Source: Sphingobacterium sp. (GTDB lineage: Bacteria > Bacteroidota > Bacteroidia > Sphingobacteriales > Sphingobacteriaceae). Taken from it: a stretch of DNA of 64,000 nucleotides. A program made the translations under genes and the position numbers. The notes below the pieces were generated by a model. It worked only from the letters and a program-made list of their open reading frames with translations, ran no database searches and was not told the DNA's origin. The stretch is from contig JAIRVH010000059.1 of assembly GCA_031253985.1 (NCBI GenBank), positions 1 through 64,000 on the forward strand, in the 5' to 3' direction. Position 1 is the first letter of the stretch. Every line of letters starts with the position of its first letter. Of this stretch, positions 43,489 through 53,137 are shown one piece after another.

Positions 43489-45180
43489 CTACAGCAGCTG
43501 TTCGACATTGGATAAAAACTTTAATACAGCATCTCTAGGAATAGCTAGACAAGCAGTATGACTAAAGCGTGCAATGTTGAGTCCTATAAAATGGCCCTTG
43601 CTATCGACGATGGGACTTCCGCATTCGTCAGCATGAATACGGGAATCGTGAAGAAACACACTTGGAAAGTGGTCCCTACGAACTGATTTTCCTTTGGGAA
43701 TGTTGTTTGCCGGATGTGGATTTTCCCTGGTTGGCCATTTGGAAAGGATGACCTTCGTCTGAAGATCTGCGGCTCCCCGTCGGTATTGAACGCGTAGCGT
43801 ATCGCCTGCAGAAAATTGCTGCATGGCGGCATTGATTTTGATGGCACTTGTTACATCCTGATCATTTAACGCAATCATATGGTCGCCGACCCGAAGTCCG
43901 GCGCGGGCAGCTGCTCCCATGCTATCTATTTTTGTTAAGGTTGGAAGACCGTCTAGCTCCTGCATCTGTGCATCGAAAGTTCCTGGAACAGGTATACGTG
44001 GGAAGGTGCGGGACGACATACCCAGAACACCGGCTTTATGCTGATTGGCGGTAAGCAGTGACCATAAATTTAAACCTACCAGTGTATCCGGTATACCTTC
44101 CTGCGCAATTTCCGATATGGTGATCGACGGAAATTTATGATCGCTCACAAGTGCTACCAGGTCGCTTTTTTCGTCTCTAAGCAGGACTTTTAAGGCGTAG
44201 ACCTTCTTGCCAATTTTAACAATTGGCGCTTTGCCAACAAGACTGCTTTTGGATAAGATCACCTGCTTCTTGTTGCGCAATTGAAATACGGTCCCTAATA
44301 TAGAGATACTGTCGTCCTGTAAAATACTGCCAATTGTTATGGACTGAAAGTTTGTCTCCGGATGTTTTGCCTGTTTTTTTAGCGCCAATTCCAATAATTT
44401 CTGCTGCTCAGGATCGCTACCGATCGAATCGCTTAAATTGGGATAAGTGTCGATAGCGACTGGGTGGCTGAGCGACTGCCAATATTTACGATAGCTATTT
44501 ACAGGAACCTCAAAATTAATTCCCTCGGCTCTGTCGATACGGCTATGAAGACCAATGACCCGACCTAGGGCATCAAACAAAGGGCCTCCGGAATCTCCAG
44601 GTTCCATGATGCTGCTGCTTTGAATAAAACCATAGTCGTCCATTTTTTTTACAATACGCCCTGTGCGCAAAAAGGGAATGTAGAAGGGCAGTGTTTCGGG
44701 ATAAGATAATCCAAAGCAGAACTGGTTTTCAGCGATAGATGATGACCAGCCCATTTCGGCAAAGGGCCAGGGGCCTTCGCCTTGCATCTTCATCATAGCA
44801 ATATCGGGCAAGTTGCTCTGTTGATCCACGACCAGTCTTCCGAGCGCCTTGGCGACTCCCTGCTTGCCATCGGGGAAAATTACGCGATAGAAATTGCCCG
44901 GCTTTGTGGAATGTGCCACTGTAAGGATAGCTCCATCCACAGACACAATAACACCACTGAAAGGGGCACTGTTTTGCTGGCCGCTGATACTGTCAATACC
45001 AAACATTTTTATCGATGCCGCCATCGCCCGGGCAAGGGTAGATTTCGGTATGTATTGATCGGGTGACGGCTTTGTTTGTGCTAAGCAGGAAGCGGAATAG
45101 GTGACCAGGGACAAAATCGTCCAAATAATGATGTAGTGGAAGACTTTGTGATCAGAATTTTTTTTTGAGCAAGGTGTCAT
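43489..45180 (-). CDS. Tandem trypsin-fold serine protease with PDZ domain
   Basis: 563 residues, signal/anchor at about 13-34. First trypsin-like domain with a full triad: H90 in T-V-A-H-S, D126 in L-P-D-I-A, S197 in P-G-D-S-G-G-P. A second trypsin-like barrel starts around 285 (V-I-L-S-K-S-S, S-D-L-V-A-L-V-S) but the His position reads Ser. A PDZ domain (about 400-475) follows, and then the second half of the barrel with D-E-C-G-S-P, where Cys520 replaces the catalytic Ser. The second domain is thus split by the PDZ and probably inactive. HtrA-like envelope quality control is the nearest role. It diverges from the ECF sigma operon. Confidence 0.75.
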   Translation of the reverse strand: MTPCSKKNSDHKVFHYIIIWTILSLVTYSASCLAQTKPSPDQYIPKSTLARAMAASIKMFGIDSISGQQNSAPFSGVIVSVDGAILTVAHSTKPGNFYRVIFPDGKQGVAKALGRLVVDQQSNLPDIAMMKMQGEGPWPFAEMGWSSSIAENQFCFGLSYPETLPFYIPFLRTGRIVKKMDDYGFIQSSSIMEPGDSGGPLFDALGRVIGLHSRIDRAEGINFEVPVNSYRKYWQSLSHPVAIDTYPNLSDSIGSDPEQQKLLELALKKQAKHPETNFQSITIGSILQDDSISILGTVFQLRNKKQVILSKSSLVGKAPIVKIGKKVYALKVLLRDEKSDLVALVSDHKFPSITISEIAQEGIPDTLVGLNLWSLLTANQHKAGVLGMSSRTFPRIPVPGTFDAQMQELDGLPTLTKIDSMGAAARAGLRVGDHMIALNDQDVTSAIKINAAMQQFSAGDTLRVQYRRGAADLQTKVILSKWPTRENPHPANNIPKGKSVRRDHFPSVFLHDSRIHADECGSPIVDSKGHFIGLNIARFSHTACLAIPRDAVLKFLSNVEQLL

Positions 45181-45232
45181 ATTGCGAACAGATTGATTTA
45201 TTGGGTTAGGTTGGCTTTAGAATGCCGCGGCT

Positions 45233-45265
45233 CAAAGGTAGCAGATTTGTCCACAGAAAAACAAG
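45233..45265 (-). promoter_or_regulatory. Promoter for the tandem protease gene
   Basis: CAAAGGTA (45233-45240) reads TACCTTTG on the minus strand, an exact -7 element. CTTG (45265-45262 on the minus strand) lies 21 bp upstream as a -33 candidate. The remaining divergent region to 45464 shows no clear promoter for the sigma gene. Confidence 0.5.
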
Positions 45266-45464
45266 AGCAACCGAGTAGATCTGAATATATTATTGACTTT
45301 GCTTTCTTTTTGATCCTGTTCGCCGAAAAATTTATGGCGTACAGGGCGAAATTGTGAAAACTGAGTGGGAAGAATTTAGGGATAAGTCGTCGATAGGAAG
45401 TATCAATTCTTTTTAGTTATCTTTATCCACGAAAAGATTGACCTCTAGCTAAACGAATCTACAG

Positions 45465-46052
45465 ATGAACTATACGAGCGAAAAAGAGCTGCTTGAAGAT
45501 TTCCTAAAAGGGAAAGAGCAGGCTTGCGCGCATGTATACAACCGTTATTTCAATCGCATTTGTTTATACGCCTCAAGCTTTGTGGATGAAAGTAAAGAAG
45601 CAGAAGATATTGCCGAGGAGGGCTTTATTCGCTTGTGGCATGGCAAGCGGAGCTTTGACAGCTTGTCGCATCTGAAAGCGGCGCTTTATCAGGCAACGCG
45701 CCATGTAGGACTCAATCAGCAGACAGCCCGACTGCGTAGGCTGAATCGGGTCGATAGCTATGTTGCACAGCAGGAACAGGATCAAAAATCGCATTTACAT
45801 GAAATTGTCTATGCCGAAGCAATGGCCGAACTCTACGAAGCCATTCAGAAGCTCCCACCCAAAGCACGGGAAATCATACAGCTGAGCTACCTCGAAGGCA
45901 ACAGTAATCAGGAAGTTGCTGATCTATTGCAGATCAATATTCAAACCGTAAAAAATCAAAAATTACGTGCCCTGAGCCTGCTCCGCGAACATTTGAAAAG
46001 AGATTCCTTCAATTACCTACTCTCATTGATTGTTCTTTTTGGAAAATTTTAA
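45465..46052 (+). CDS. ECF RNA polymerase sigma factor (FecI-like)
   Basis: 195 residues. Sigma-2 region about 20-90 (Y-N-R-Y-F-N-R-I-C-L-Y-A, A-E-D-I-A-E-E-G-F-I-R-L-W), sigma-4 about 120-180 (L-P-P-K-A-R-E-I-I-Q-L-S-Y-L-E-G, then I-N-I-Q-T-V-K-N-Q-K). It belongs to the Bacteroidota RpoE/FecI group controlled by FecR-type anti-sigma factors, the next gene. It heads the operon 45465-55764 and probably drives transcription of that operon when the importer senses ligand. Confidence 0.92.
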   Translation: MNYTSEKELLEDFLKGKEQACAHVYNRYFNRICLYASSFVDESKEAEDIAEEGFIRLWHGKRSFDSLSHLKAALYQATRHVGLNQQTARLRRLNRVDSYVAQQEQDQKSHLHEIVYAEAMAELYEAIQKLPPKAREIIQLSYLEGNSNQEVADLLQINIQTVKNQKLRALSLLREHLKRDSFNYLLSLIVLFGKF

Positions 46053-46118
46053 TTTTTTTTTAATTGTCTTTGGTACTTTTTTAAATCGGTGTGGTATCTA
46101 TAGATGAAATAGCTCAAA

Positions 46119-47315
46119 ATGGATCCTAAAGAAGAAGAAAAACTTATCCGTATTAGTGCGCTGGTCCTCCAGGAATTGCAGGGAACGCTAACAGGCGAAG
46201 ACCGTCTTTTTTTGGAAAACTGGTTGCAAGAATCAGCATCGAACAAAGAGATCTACCAACGTTGTCTGGATGGACAGCGGCAGCGTGAAGCGTATGCCAG
46301 TCTGCAGCATTTTGAAAAGCAGCGTAATTTTGAGTCGCTAAAAAATAAAATTTCCTTTCACCCAACAAAGAGAAGGCCTGCACTGCTGAAAAGGCTATGG
46401 CCCTATGCTGCAGTAGCCAGCGTGCTACTTGCCCTCAGTGTTGTCTGGTATTGGAACCGGGATACCAGTCGGCCGGCTGAAGTACAGCTGGGAGCTGTAA
46501 ATGATCGACTACCGGCTTCTAACCAGGCTATCATAACGCTCTCCGATGGTAGACGGTATGAGCTAAACAAGGGAGAAAAACAAGTGCATATCAATGGTAG
46601 CGGAATACGCTATGATGACGGCCATGAAGTTGCATCGATCGATGCCGCGGTGTCTGCCAAAATAGAAACGCCGCGTGGCGGTACTTACGAGGTCACCTTG
46701 CCCGACGGTACTATGGTCAAGCTAAATGCAGGAACGACACTCTCTTATCCAACAGTATTTGCTAAAGATAAACGGGAAGTCAGCCTTAGGGGAGAGGCCT
46801 ATTTTGAAGTTGCCAAACGGAAGGATCAGCCTTTTATTGTGCGGACCAAAAATCAGGAGGTGCAGGTATTGGGAACGCATTTTAATATCAATGCCTACCC
46901 GACATCAGCGCAGACAAAAACAACACTGCTGGAAGGGAAAGTGCAGGTAAAGGAGCTAACTAAAGGCAAAAAAGTCACTTTGCTCCCTGGCGATCAGTCT
47001 GTCAGCACCGGTGCGGAGTTGTCCAGACATCCGGTCAATGTGCAGCAGGAGATGGCTTGGGTATACGGCAAATTTAACTTTGATGGAAAGTCACTTCGGC
47101 AAGTGATGGATGAACTGTCCCAATGGTATGCAGTTGATGTAGTCTATAAGGGCGACGTACCTGATGTCTCCTTTTTTGGAGGCACATTCAGAACGAGTAA
47201 ATTATCTACCATCCTGAAAATATTAAAAGACCAGGATTTGTCGTATCAATTGACGGACGATGGAAAACTCATCATTGAAAAAAGGGATCCTAAAGGACAG
47301 AAAGGAGGGCAGTAA
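46119..47315 (+). CDS. FecR-family anti-sigma factor
   Basis: 398 residues. Cytoplasmic N-terminus, one membrane helix about 87-108 (Y-A-A-V-A-S-V-L-L-A-L-S-V-V-W-Y), periplasmic FecR domain about 180-275 (T-P-R-G-G-T-Y-E-V-T-L-P-D-G-T, E-V-S-L-R-G-E-A-Y-F-E-V) and C-terminal DUF4974-type domain (Y-G-K-F-N-F-D-G-K-S-L, ending L-I-I-E-K-R). It contacts the STN domain of the importer in the periplasm and the sigma factor in the cytosol. It lies 66 bp after the sigma gene and 91 bp before the STN-SusC. Confidence 0.92.
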   Translation: MDPKEEEKLIRISALVLQELQGTLTGEDRLFLENWLQESASNKEIYQRCLDGQRQREAYASLQHFEKQRNFESLKNKISFHPTKRRPALLKRLWPYAAVASVLLALSVVWYWNRDTSRPAEVQLGAVNDRLPASNQAIITLSDGRRYELNKGEKQVHINGSGIRYDDGHEVASIDAAVSAKIETPRGGTYEVTLPDGTMVKLNAGTTLSYPTVFAKDKREVSLRGEAYFEVAKRKDQPFIVRTKNQEVQVLGTHFNINAYPTSAQTKTTLLEGKVQVKELTKGKKVTLLPGDQSVSTGAELSRHPVNVQQEMAWVYGKFNFDGKSLRQVMDELSQWYAVDVVYKGDVPDVSFFGGTFRTSKLSTILKILKDQDLSYQLTDDGKLIIEKRDPKGQKGGQ

Positions 47316-47406
47316 AAAACGTAAAATTATACATTACCATACAATATGAATTAACAAATTGGGCAGTGAATCCTGCAATCTAACCTAACTAAACTAACTA
47401 GAATTA

Positions 47407-50400
47407 ATGAAATTAAGTTGTTTTTCACAAGCGACCAGACCCCTTTTATGGCTACTTTTTGCTGTCTTACTCCAGCTAGGTCATAAGGTAAACGCACAAA
47501 CCGTCACCTATGCCGGACACAATGTTCCTTTAATGGATGTGCTGCAGGCGGTCAAGCTCCAGACAAATTACGAAGTCTTGGGAGCAAAAAAGATTTTGGA
47601 ATCGGCCCGGCCAATTTCAATCAAAGCGGACAAGATGCCTCTTAAATTATTTCTTGATAAAATTTTAAGTCCGCAGGAAATCGGCTACACAATTGAATCG
47701 AAGACAATTTTCCTGGAAAGGAAAGCTAGTCCGCGGAAAACCGAACCTAAAAACCGTTCCTCCTTGGATAAGCCATCTCAGCTGCAGGTCCGGGGACAAG
47801 TCGTCGGTAAAGACCGTCAGCCACTTTCGGGCGTGAATATTTCACAAATGGGCAATACCATTGCAGTAGCGGATAAGGATGGACGATTTTCTTTCGCCGG
47901 TACTATGCAACCGCTTACATTAAGTATGGTTGGCTATAAAAACTTTACCCTCAACCTGGTCGAAAATAAAGAGGAGTACAACGTGCAGATGGAAGAGGAG
48001 GCAAATGCGTTGGAACAGGTCGTTGTGACGGGTTATCAGGTGTTAAAAAAAGATTCCTATACCGGAACCGCGATTACTAAAAGTGGGGATGAACTGCGGC
48101 AGGTAAATCCACAAAATGTCCTACAGGCCATGCAGGTATTTGATCCTTCTTTTAAATTGTTGGACAACAATCTTGCGGGATCCAATCCCAATGCCTTGCC
48201 AAATATTAATGTCCGTGGATCCTCTTCGTTACCTACCGGGGGGAATGAAGTGCTCCGGAGGGACAATATCACCACCACAATCAATATGCCGGCCTTTATA
48301 TTAAATGGTTTCGAAGTGAGCGTACAGAAAGTGTTGGATCTGGATATGACACGTATTGAAAGCGTCACGATTTTAAAAGACGCTGCTGCGACGGCAATAT
48401 ATGGTTCAAGAGCTGCTAATGGTGTCATGGTTATCACCACAAAAATGCCTAAGGATGGTAAACTGCAATTGACCTATACACATGAGAGTAATGTGAATAT
48501 GCCTGATCTGACGGGCTATGACGTTTTACATGCGGCGGATAAATTGGCTTATGAGAAGTTGGCGGGACTGTACGATGCAACAATTCAGCGTCAGCCACAG
48601 GATGCATTGGATGAACTATATTATCAAAAGCTGGCCAATGTTCTCGGTGGTGTGGACACTTACTGGCTGTCGCAACCCGTGCGAACTGCAGTCGGACAAA
48701 AACACGGGCTCTATCTGGAAGGTGGCTCGGAGACCTTCCGTTATGGCGTAGATATGCGCTATCAGACCAGACCGGGGGTAATGAAGGGATCGGGAAGAAA
48801 TCAATATTCGGGCGGGCTGAATTTTAGCTATAACCTAAAAGGTAAATTTAGATTCCAGAATGAGCTTGCAGTAACCGTCGTCGATGGCCGCGAATCTCCT
48901 TATGGAAGTTTTTCGGACTATGTGAGGATGAATCCGTATTACCGCATGACCGATGACAATGGCAATATTATACAGGAGGCCGATATGTGGACAAGGGTAG
49001 CAAACTCCGGTAGTGCGCAACGAGAATATGTCCTGAATCCACTTTATAATGCGACACTCAATAGCTTCAATAAACTTGGTTATACCGAATTGCTGAACAA
49101 TTTCTCTGGTGATTTTGATCTGAGTAATGGACTTCGCCTGCGGGGACAGGTGAGTCTGCTAAAGCGCTTGAATACCAATGATAATTTCCGGTCGCCCTTA
49201 GCCAATGATTTTTATTTCTATCCAACAGCGCAGACAGATGAAAAAGGTAGTTATAGCAGCTATACAAACAATGAATTGTACTGGGATGCAAATATCAGGC
49301 TCAATTGGATGCGCAATATTGATAAACACAGCTTCAATGTGGTTGGGGGAACCAATATCCGGACAGAAAGTTATGACGAGCGTTCTTTTACGGCCATTGG
49401 ATTTCCTAATGACCGATTTACAAGTGTGGGGTTTGCTAAAGGATATGCCGAAAATGCGAGCCCTTCGAGTAGCCTAGGGGCCTCCAGGTTATTTGGAGCC
49501 TTCCTAAGTGCCAACTATTCCTATGATAACCGTTATCTGATGGACGCAACTGTCCGCATTGACGGCTCTTCCAAATTCGGGTCCAATAAACGTACCGCTC
49601 CCTTTTGGTCTACGGGTATCGGATGGAATATGCATAAGGAGAAATGGTTTGCCAACGATGTTATCAGCCAGCTGCGTCTCCGAGCAACGATAGGTCTGAC
49701 GGGATCTGTACAGTTTGACCCTTACATGTCGCGCACAACTTATAGCTACGATAAGAGCAATTGGTACAGCTCGGGACTTGGAAGTACGGTCCGTAACTAT
49801 GGTAATGAAAACCTGACCTGGCAGAAGACCCAGAGTACTGATGTCGGTCTTGACCTTGGACTTTGGCATGATCGGTTGACGCTTTCGCCACGCTATTACC
49901 ATAAGATCACCCGCGATATCCTCGCGGATATCAACTTGGCACCTTCTACAGGATTCAGCTCTTACAAGGAAAATCTTGGCGATCTTGAAAATAAAGGATT
50001 TGAGCTCAATGCCAATTGGGTTCCCATTAAAAATCAAAAGTGGACACTGAGCCTGTTGGCCAATTTGGTTCGAAATACAAATAAAATCGTCCGTATTTCA
50101 AATGCACTGAAGAGCTACAACGAACGGGTCGACGAAGCACAGCAAGGGACTGATCTAATGGCTGTACCGCTGCTTCGCTACAAAGAAGGCCAATCGCTTG
50201 ATGCGATATACGCGGTACCTTCTCTGGGAATAGATCCCGAAAATGGAAAGGAAGTTTATATTAAAAAAGATGGAACTCTGTCGTATGACTGGGATGCACG
50301 GGATATTGATGTCGTGGGGGTGGCTACACCAAAAATGGAAGGATTCTTTGGAGGAACGCTACGCTACAAACAGTTTATGATGGTTGCATATTTCCAGACA

Positions 50401-50778
50401 CGGATAGGCGGTAAAACCTATAACCAGACCTTAGTAGACCGCGTTGAAAATGCCGATCCGCGCTATAATGTTGACAGTAGGGTTTTGGAGGAAAAATGGA
50501 AAAACCCAGGGGATGTCACTTTTTATAAAAGTATTCAGGATTTGGGCCAGACAAGGGTGTCCTCGCGGTTCATCATGCCTGACAACCTGTTTGCACTGCA
50601 GTCGCTTAATTTTTCTTACGATGCACGAAAGGAGTTCGCAAAAAAACTAGCACTGTCAAGCCTGCGTGTCGGACTTGTTGCAAATGATATTTTTCGCTGG
50701 TCTTCGGTGAAAGTAGAACGTGGAATTACATATCCGTTTGCCCGGAGTGTGACTTTTACCCTACAGGCTGGATTATAA
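47407..50778 (+). CDS. SusC-like importer with STN signalling domain
   Basis: 1123 residues. Signal peptide to about 31, then a secretin/TonB N-terminal (STN) domain about 35-105 (V-P-L-M-D-V-L-Q-A-V-K, I-S-I-K-A-D-K-M-P-L), a carboxypeptidase-like domain about 125-205, TonB-box/plug entry L-E-Q-V-V-V-T-G-Y-Q, plug with N-V-R-G-S-S-S-L-P-T-G-G, and a barrel ending V-T-F-T-L-Q-A-G-L. STN domains bind FecR, so this is the sensing importer of the sigma/FecR system. Partner SusD follows after 44 bp containing a small hairpin. Substrate unknown; the operon lacks glycosidases. Confidence 0.92.
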   Translation: MKLSCFSQATRPLLWLLFAVLLQLGHKVNAQTVTYAGHNVPLMDVLQAVKLQTNYEVLGAKKILESARPISIKADKMPLKLFLDKILSPQEIGYTIESKTIFLERKASPRKTEPKNRSSLDKPSQLQVRGQVVGKDRQPLSGVNISQMGNTIAVADKDGRFSFAGTMQPLTLSMVGYKNFTLNLVENKEEYNVQMEEEANALEQVVVTGYQVLKKDSYTGTAITKSGDELRQVNPQNVLQAMQVFDPSFKLLDNNLAGSNPNALPNINVRGSSSLPTGGNEVLRRDNITTTINMPAFILNGFEVSVQKVLDLDMTRIESVTILKDAAATAIYGSRAANGVMVITTKMPKDGKLQLTYTHESNVNMPDLTGYDVLHAADKLAYEKLAGLYDATIQRQPQDALDELYYQKLANVLGGVDTYWLSQPVRTAVGQKHGLYLEGGSETFRYGVDMRYQTRPGVMKGSGRNQYSGGLNFSYNLKGKFRFQNELAVTVVDGRESPYGSFSDYVRMNPYYRMTDDNGNIIQEADMWTRVANSGSAQREYVLNPLYNATLNSFNKLGYTELLNNFSGDFDLSNGLRLRGQVSLLKRLNTNDNFRSPLANDFYFYPTAQTDEKGSYSSYTNNELYWDANIRLNWMRNIDKHSFNVVGGTNIRTESYDERSFTAIGFPNDRFTSVGFAKGYAENASPSSSLGASRLFGAFLSANYSYDNRYLMDATVRIDGSSKFGSNKRTAPFWSTGIGWNMHKEKWFANDVISQLRLRATIGLTGSVQFDPYMSRTTYSYDKSNWYSSGLGSTVRNYGNENLTWQKTQSTDVGLDLGLWHDRLTLSPRYYHKITRDILADINLAPSTGFSSYKENLGDLENKGFELNANWVPIKNQKWTLSLLANLVRNTNKIVRISNALKSYNERVDEAQQGTDLMAVPLLRYKEGQSLDAIYAVPSLGIDPENGKEVYIKKDGTLSYDWDARDIDVVGVATPKMEGFFGGTLRYKQFMMVAYFQTRIGGKTYNQTLVDRVENADPRYNVDSRVLEEKWKNPGDVTFYKSIQDLGQTRVSSRFIMPDNLFALQSLNFSYDARKEFAKKLALSSLRVGLVANDIFRWSSVKVERGITYPFARSVTFTLQAGL

Positions 50779-50791
50779 AAGATGGTAAGTC

Positions 50792-50806
50792 CCATCCGAC
50801 GGATGG
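50792..50806 (+). other. Short hairpin between SusC and SusD
   Basis: CCATCC (50792-50797) pairs with GGATGG (50801-50806) over a GAC loop and is followed by an A run, not T. It is an RNA-stability or translation element at most, lying 17 nt before the SusD ATG. Confidence 0.35.
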
Positions 50807-50822
50807 AAAAAAATATGTACAG

Positions 50823-52316
50823 ATGAAGAAGTTAACTATAGTTTTAATACTGTTCACAGCCCTGAGTACGCTTTCTTGCTCTAAGTGGCTAGATATACAA
50901 CCGGAAAGCGAAATAGACAAATCCGTCCTCTTCGCCACCGAAGATGGTTTTAAAGAAGCCCTTATTGGGGTCTATACCCGCTGTGCCAAAGACGATCTCT
51001 ATGGAAAGGAGCTAACAATCGGAACACCCGAAGTATTGGCGCAGAACTATGCGCTGTCGAGCAATGATCCCTTGCGTTATCAGCAGACAAAGTTGTTTAA
51101 ATACAATGATGGCAATTTTATCGGACGCAAGGACAATATCTGGAAAGGCCTGTACAACGGCATTGTGAATGCTAATCTGATTCTGACTGAGATCGATCAC
51201 AAGAAACAATTGTTTACGGGAAGCAATTATCAATTGATCAAAGGGGAGTCGCTGGCTTTGAGAGCTTATCTGCATTTTGATGCGCTGCGCCTGTTTGGCC
51301 CTGCACCAGTTGTGAATGACAAAATCGAAGCTATTCCTTACGTAACCAGCTATTCAAATAAATCTACCAAACTGTCGACGGTGTCGCAGGTACTGGATTC
51401 GGTGGTGCGCGATCTAGAGGAAGCCAAAGAACTACTTAAAGTTGATCCAATTCGCTTGAAATCGTATGTGGTCGGTTATCCGACTGTCGGTGACACCCTG
51501 AAAAATTCAGAGCTTCAGGATAAAAGTCTCTTTTTACAGAACAGAAGACACCGGCTTAACTACTATGCGGTATGCGGGTTGCTGGCGCGAACTTATTTGT
51601 ATAAAGGAGATAAAATTAAAGCGTTGCTCAATGCACGTGAAGTGATCGATGTCAAAAAGTTTCCGTGGACAAATGCGACTGATTTTTTAGCAGTCGATGC
51701 GGACAAAAAAGACCGGATTTTCTATAAGGAATTGTTATTTGCCTGGTACATCCCCGCCATGAACAGTACGTATAACAATGACTGGTTTCAGGACAATAAC
51801 AGTGCGATATACCTGGATCAGGACGAAGCAAAGACCATCTATGAGGTTGCAGGTGCTGGAGGTGGTGATATGCGCTATACCCAGTGGTTCGGAACAGTCA
51901 GCGTCGGCAATTCTTTTATATCGTCTATTCATAAATATCGCCGAAATACACTTGGCGACAGTTTTGCAGCCAATCTCCACTATTTGGTAGCTCCAGCAAT
52001 CCGCTTGACTGAAATCTATTATATCGCTGCTGAATGTAGCTATGAAACAGCTCCGGCCCAAGCTGCGGCATGGCTGGATGAGGTGCGTGAACATCGGGGC
52101 ATCGGCCAGAAAGTGGATATCTCGACCTATGCAAAGCTCCAGAGCGAACTGCTGAAGGAATACCGGAAAGAAATGTTTGCCGAAGGGCAATTGTTCTTTG
52201 CTTATAAAAGGTTGAATGTACCGATCGTAGGGCAGCAAGGCACAACAATTCCTGCCAATCAGCAGATCTATGTATGGCCTTTGCCTGATGATGAAATAAT
52301 TTATGGACAACGGTAA
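50823..52316 (+). CDS. SusD/RagB-like lipoprotein
   Basis: 497 residues, lipoprotein signal with Cys in T-L-S-C-S. SusD hallmarks: W-L-D-I-Q-P-E-S-E-I-D, Y-N-G-I-V-N-A-N-L-I-L, G-E-S-L-A-L-R-A-Y-L-H-F-D-A-L-R-L-F-G, I-R-L-T-E-I-Y-Y-I-A-A-E, and a C-terminal P-L-P-D-D-E. It is the ligand-binding partner of the STN-SusC. Followed by the DUF4843 gene after 13 bp. Confidence 0.92.
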   Translation: MKKLTIVLILFTALSTLSCSKWLDIQPESEIDKSVLFATEDGFKEALIGVYTRCAKDDLYGKELTIGTPEVLAQNYALSSNDPLRYQQTKLFKYNDGNFIGRKDNIWKGLYNGIVNANLILTEIDHKKQLFTGSNYQLIKGESLALRAYLHFDALRLFGPAPVVNDKIEAIPYVTSYSNKSTKLSTVSQVLDSVVRDLEEAKELLKVDPIRLKSYVVGYPTVGDTLKNSELQDKSLFLQNRRHRLNYYAVCGLLARTYLYKGDKIKALLNAREVIDVKKFPWTNATDFLAVDADKKDRIFYKELLFAWYIPAMNSTYNNDWFQDNNSAIYLDQDEAKTIYEVAGAGGGDMRYTQWFGTVSVGNSFISSIHKYRRNTLGDSFAANLHYLVAPAIRLTEIYYIAAECSYETAPAQAAAWLDEVREHRGIGQKVDISTYAKLQSELLKEYRKEMFAEGQLFFAYKRLNVPIVGQQGTTIPANQQIYVWPLPDDEIIYGQR

Positions 52317-52329
52317 ATAGTGACCAAAA

Positions 52330-53136
52330 ATGAAAAAAGATACTTTATTACTCCTGTTACTCCCGCTGCTGCTGCTGTGCTCTTGTAAAAAGGCCGGCTT
52401 AACGACTTACGACAGGGCAGCAAATGTTTATTTTGATCTGAGCGATGCGGACCGGGATAGCATTGTCTACACGTTTGCCTATGATATGACCAAGGCACAG
52501 GATACCATATTTATTCCCGTCAAAGTGATGGGGTATCGTGATCAGCAAGCACGGCATTTTGAGGCCTTCGTGGAAAAGGATTCATCAACGGCCCGCGCCG
52601 AGCAACATTATGATGCGCTGAAATCCGATTATACAATGGAAAGCAATGCCGGCCGGGCTCTAATGCCAATCATCGTGCACAATATCAGTGAACTTGAAAA
52701 TCAATCTGTATCACTGATCGTCAAACTGAAAGCAAGCGATGACTTTGGTGTTGAAAACCCGGCGCTAATACGGGCACGCATTATTATTTCGGCCCAATTG
52801 GAGCAGCCTGCCTGGTGGACGATGTGGCTCGACAACTATTCGCGGGTAAAACATCAGCTCTTCTTAATTGTCACCGAACAGCGTTCGCTTTCCATGGTGG
52901 GGCTCGATGCACCCAAGAATCTTTACTTTGCAAATCTCCTGCTCATGATGCTCAACGATCCATTTAAATGGGTCAAAGATCATCCTGAAAAAAAATACGT
53001 ACTGAACAGCAAAGACAACGGGCAAACCTACCAGTTCTACCACCTGGACAATCCCAGCCGAAGTATCCTGCTGCGAAAAAATAGCGCTTCGGGTAAGTAT
53101 TATTTTATAGATGAATCAGGAAAGGAAGTCAGATAA
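52330..53136 (+). CDS. DUF4843-type lipoprotein
   Basis: 268 residues, very hydrophobic signal ending L-L-L-L-C-S-C-K-K. The N-terminal domain (Y-D-R-A-A-N-V-Y-F-D-L, Q-D-T-I-F-I-P-V-K-V-M-G) fits DUF4843, which regularly follows SusD in Bacteroidota operons with PKD-like lipoproteins. Presumably a surface accessory that helps bind the substrate; no enzyme motif. The stop is one base before the start of the next gene. Confidence 0.8.
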   Translation: MKKDTLLLLLLPLLLLCSCKKAGLTTYDRAANVYFDLSDADRDSIVYTFAYDMTKAQDTIFIPVKVMGYRDQQARHFEAFVEKDSSTARAEQHYDALKSDYTMESNAGRALMPIIVHNISELENQSVSLIVKLKASDDFGVENPALIRARIIISAQLEQPAWWTMWLDNYSRVKHQLFLIVTEQRSLSMVGLDAPKNLYFANLLLMMLNDPFKWVKDHPEKKYVLNSKDNGQTYQFYHLDNPSRSILLRKNSASGKYYFIDESGKEVR

Positions 53137-53137
53137 G

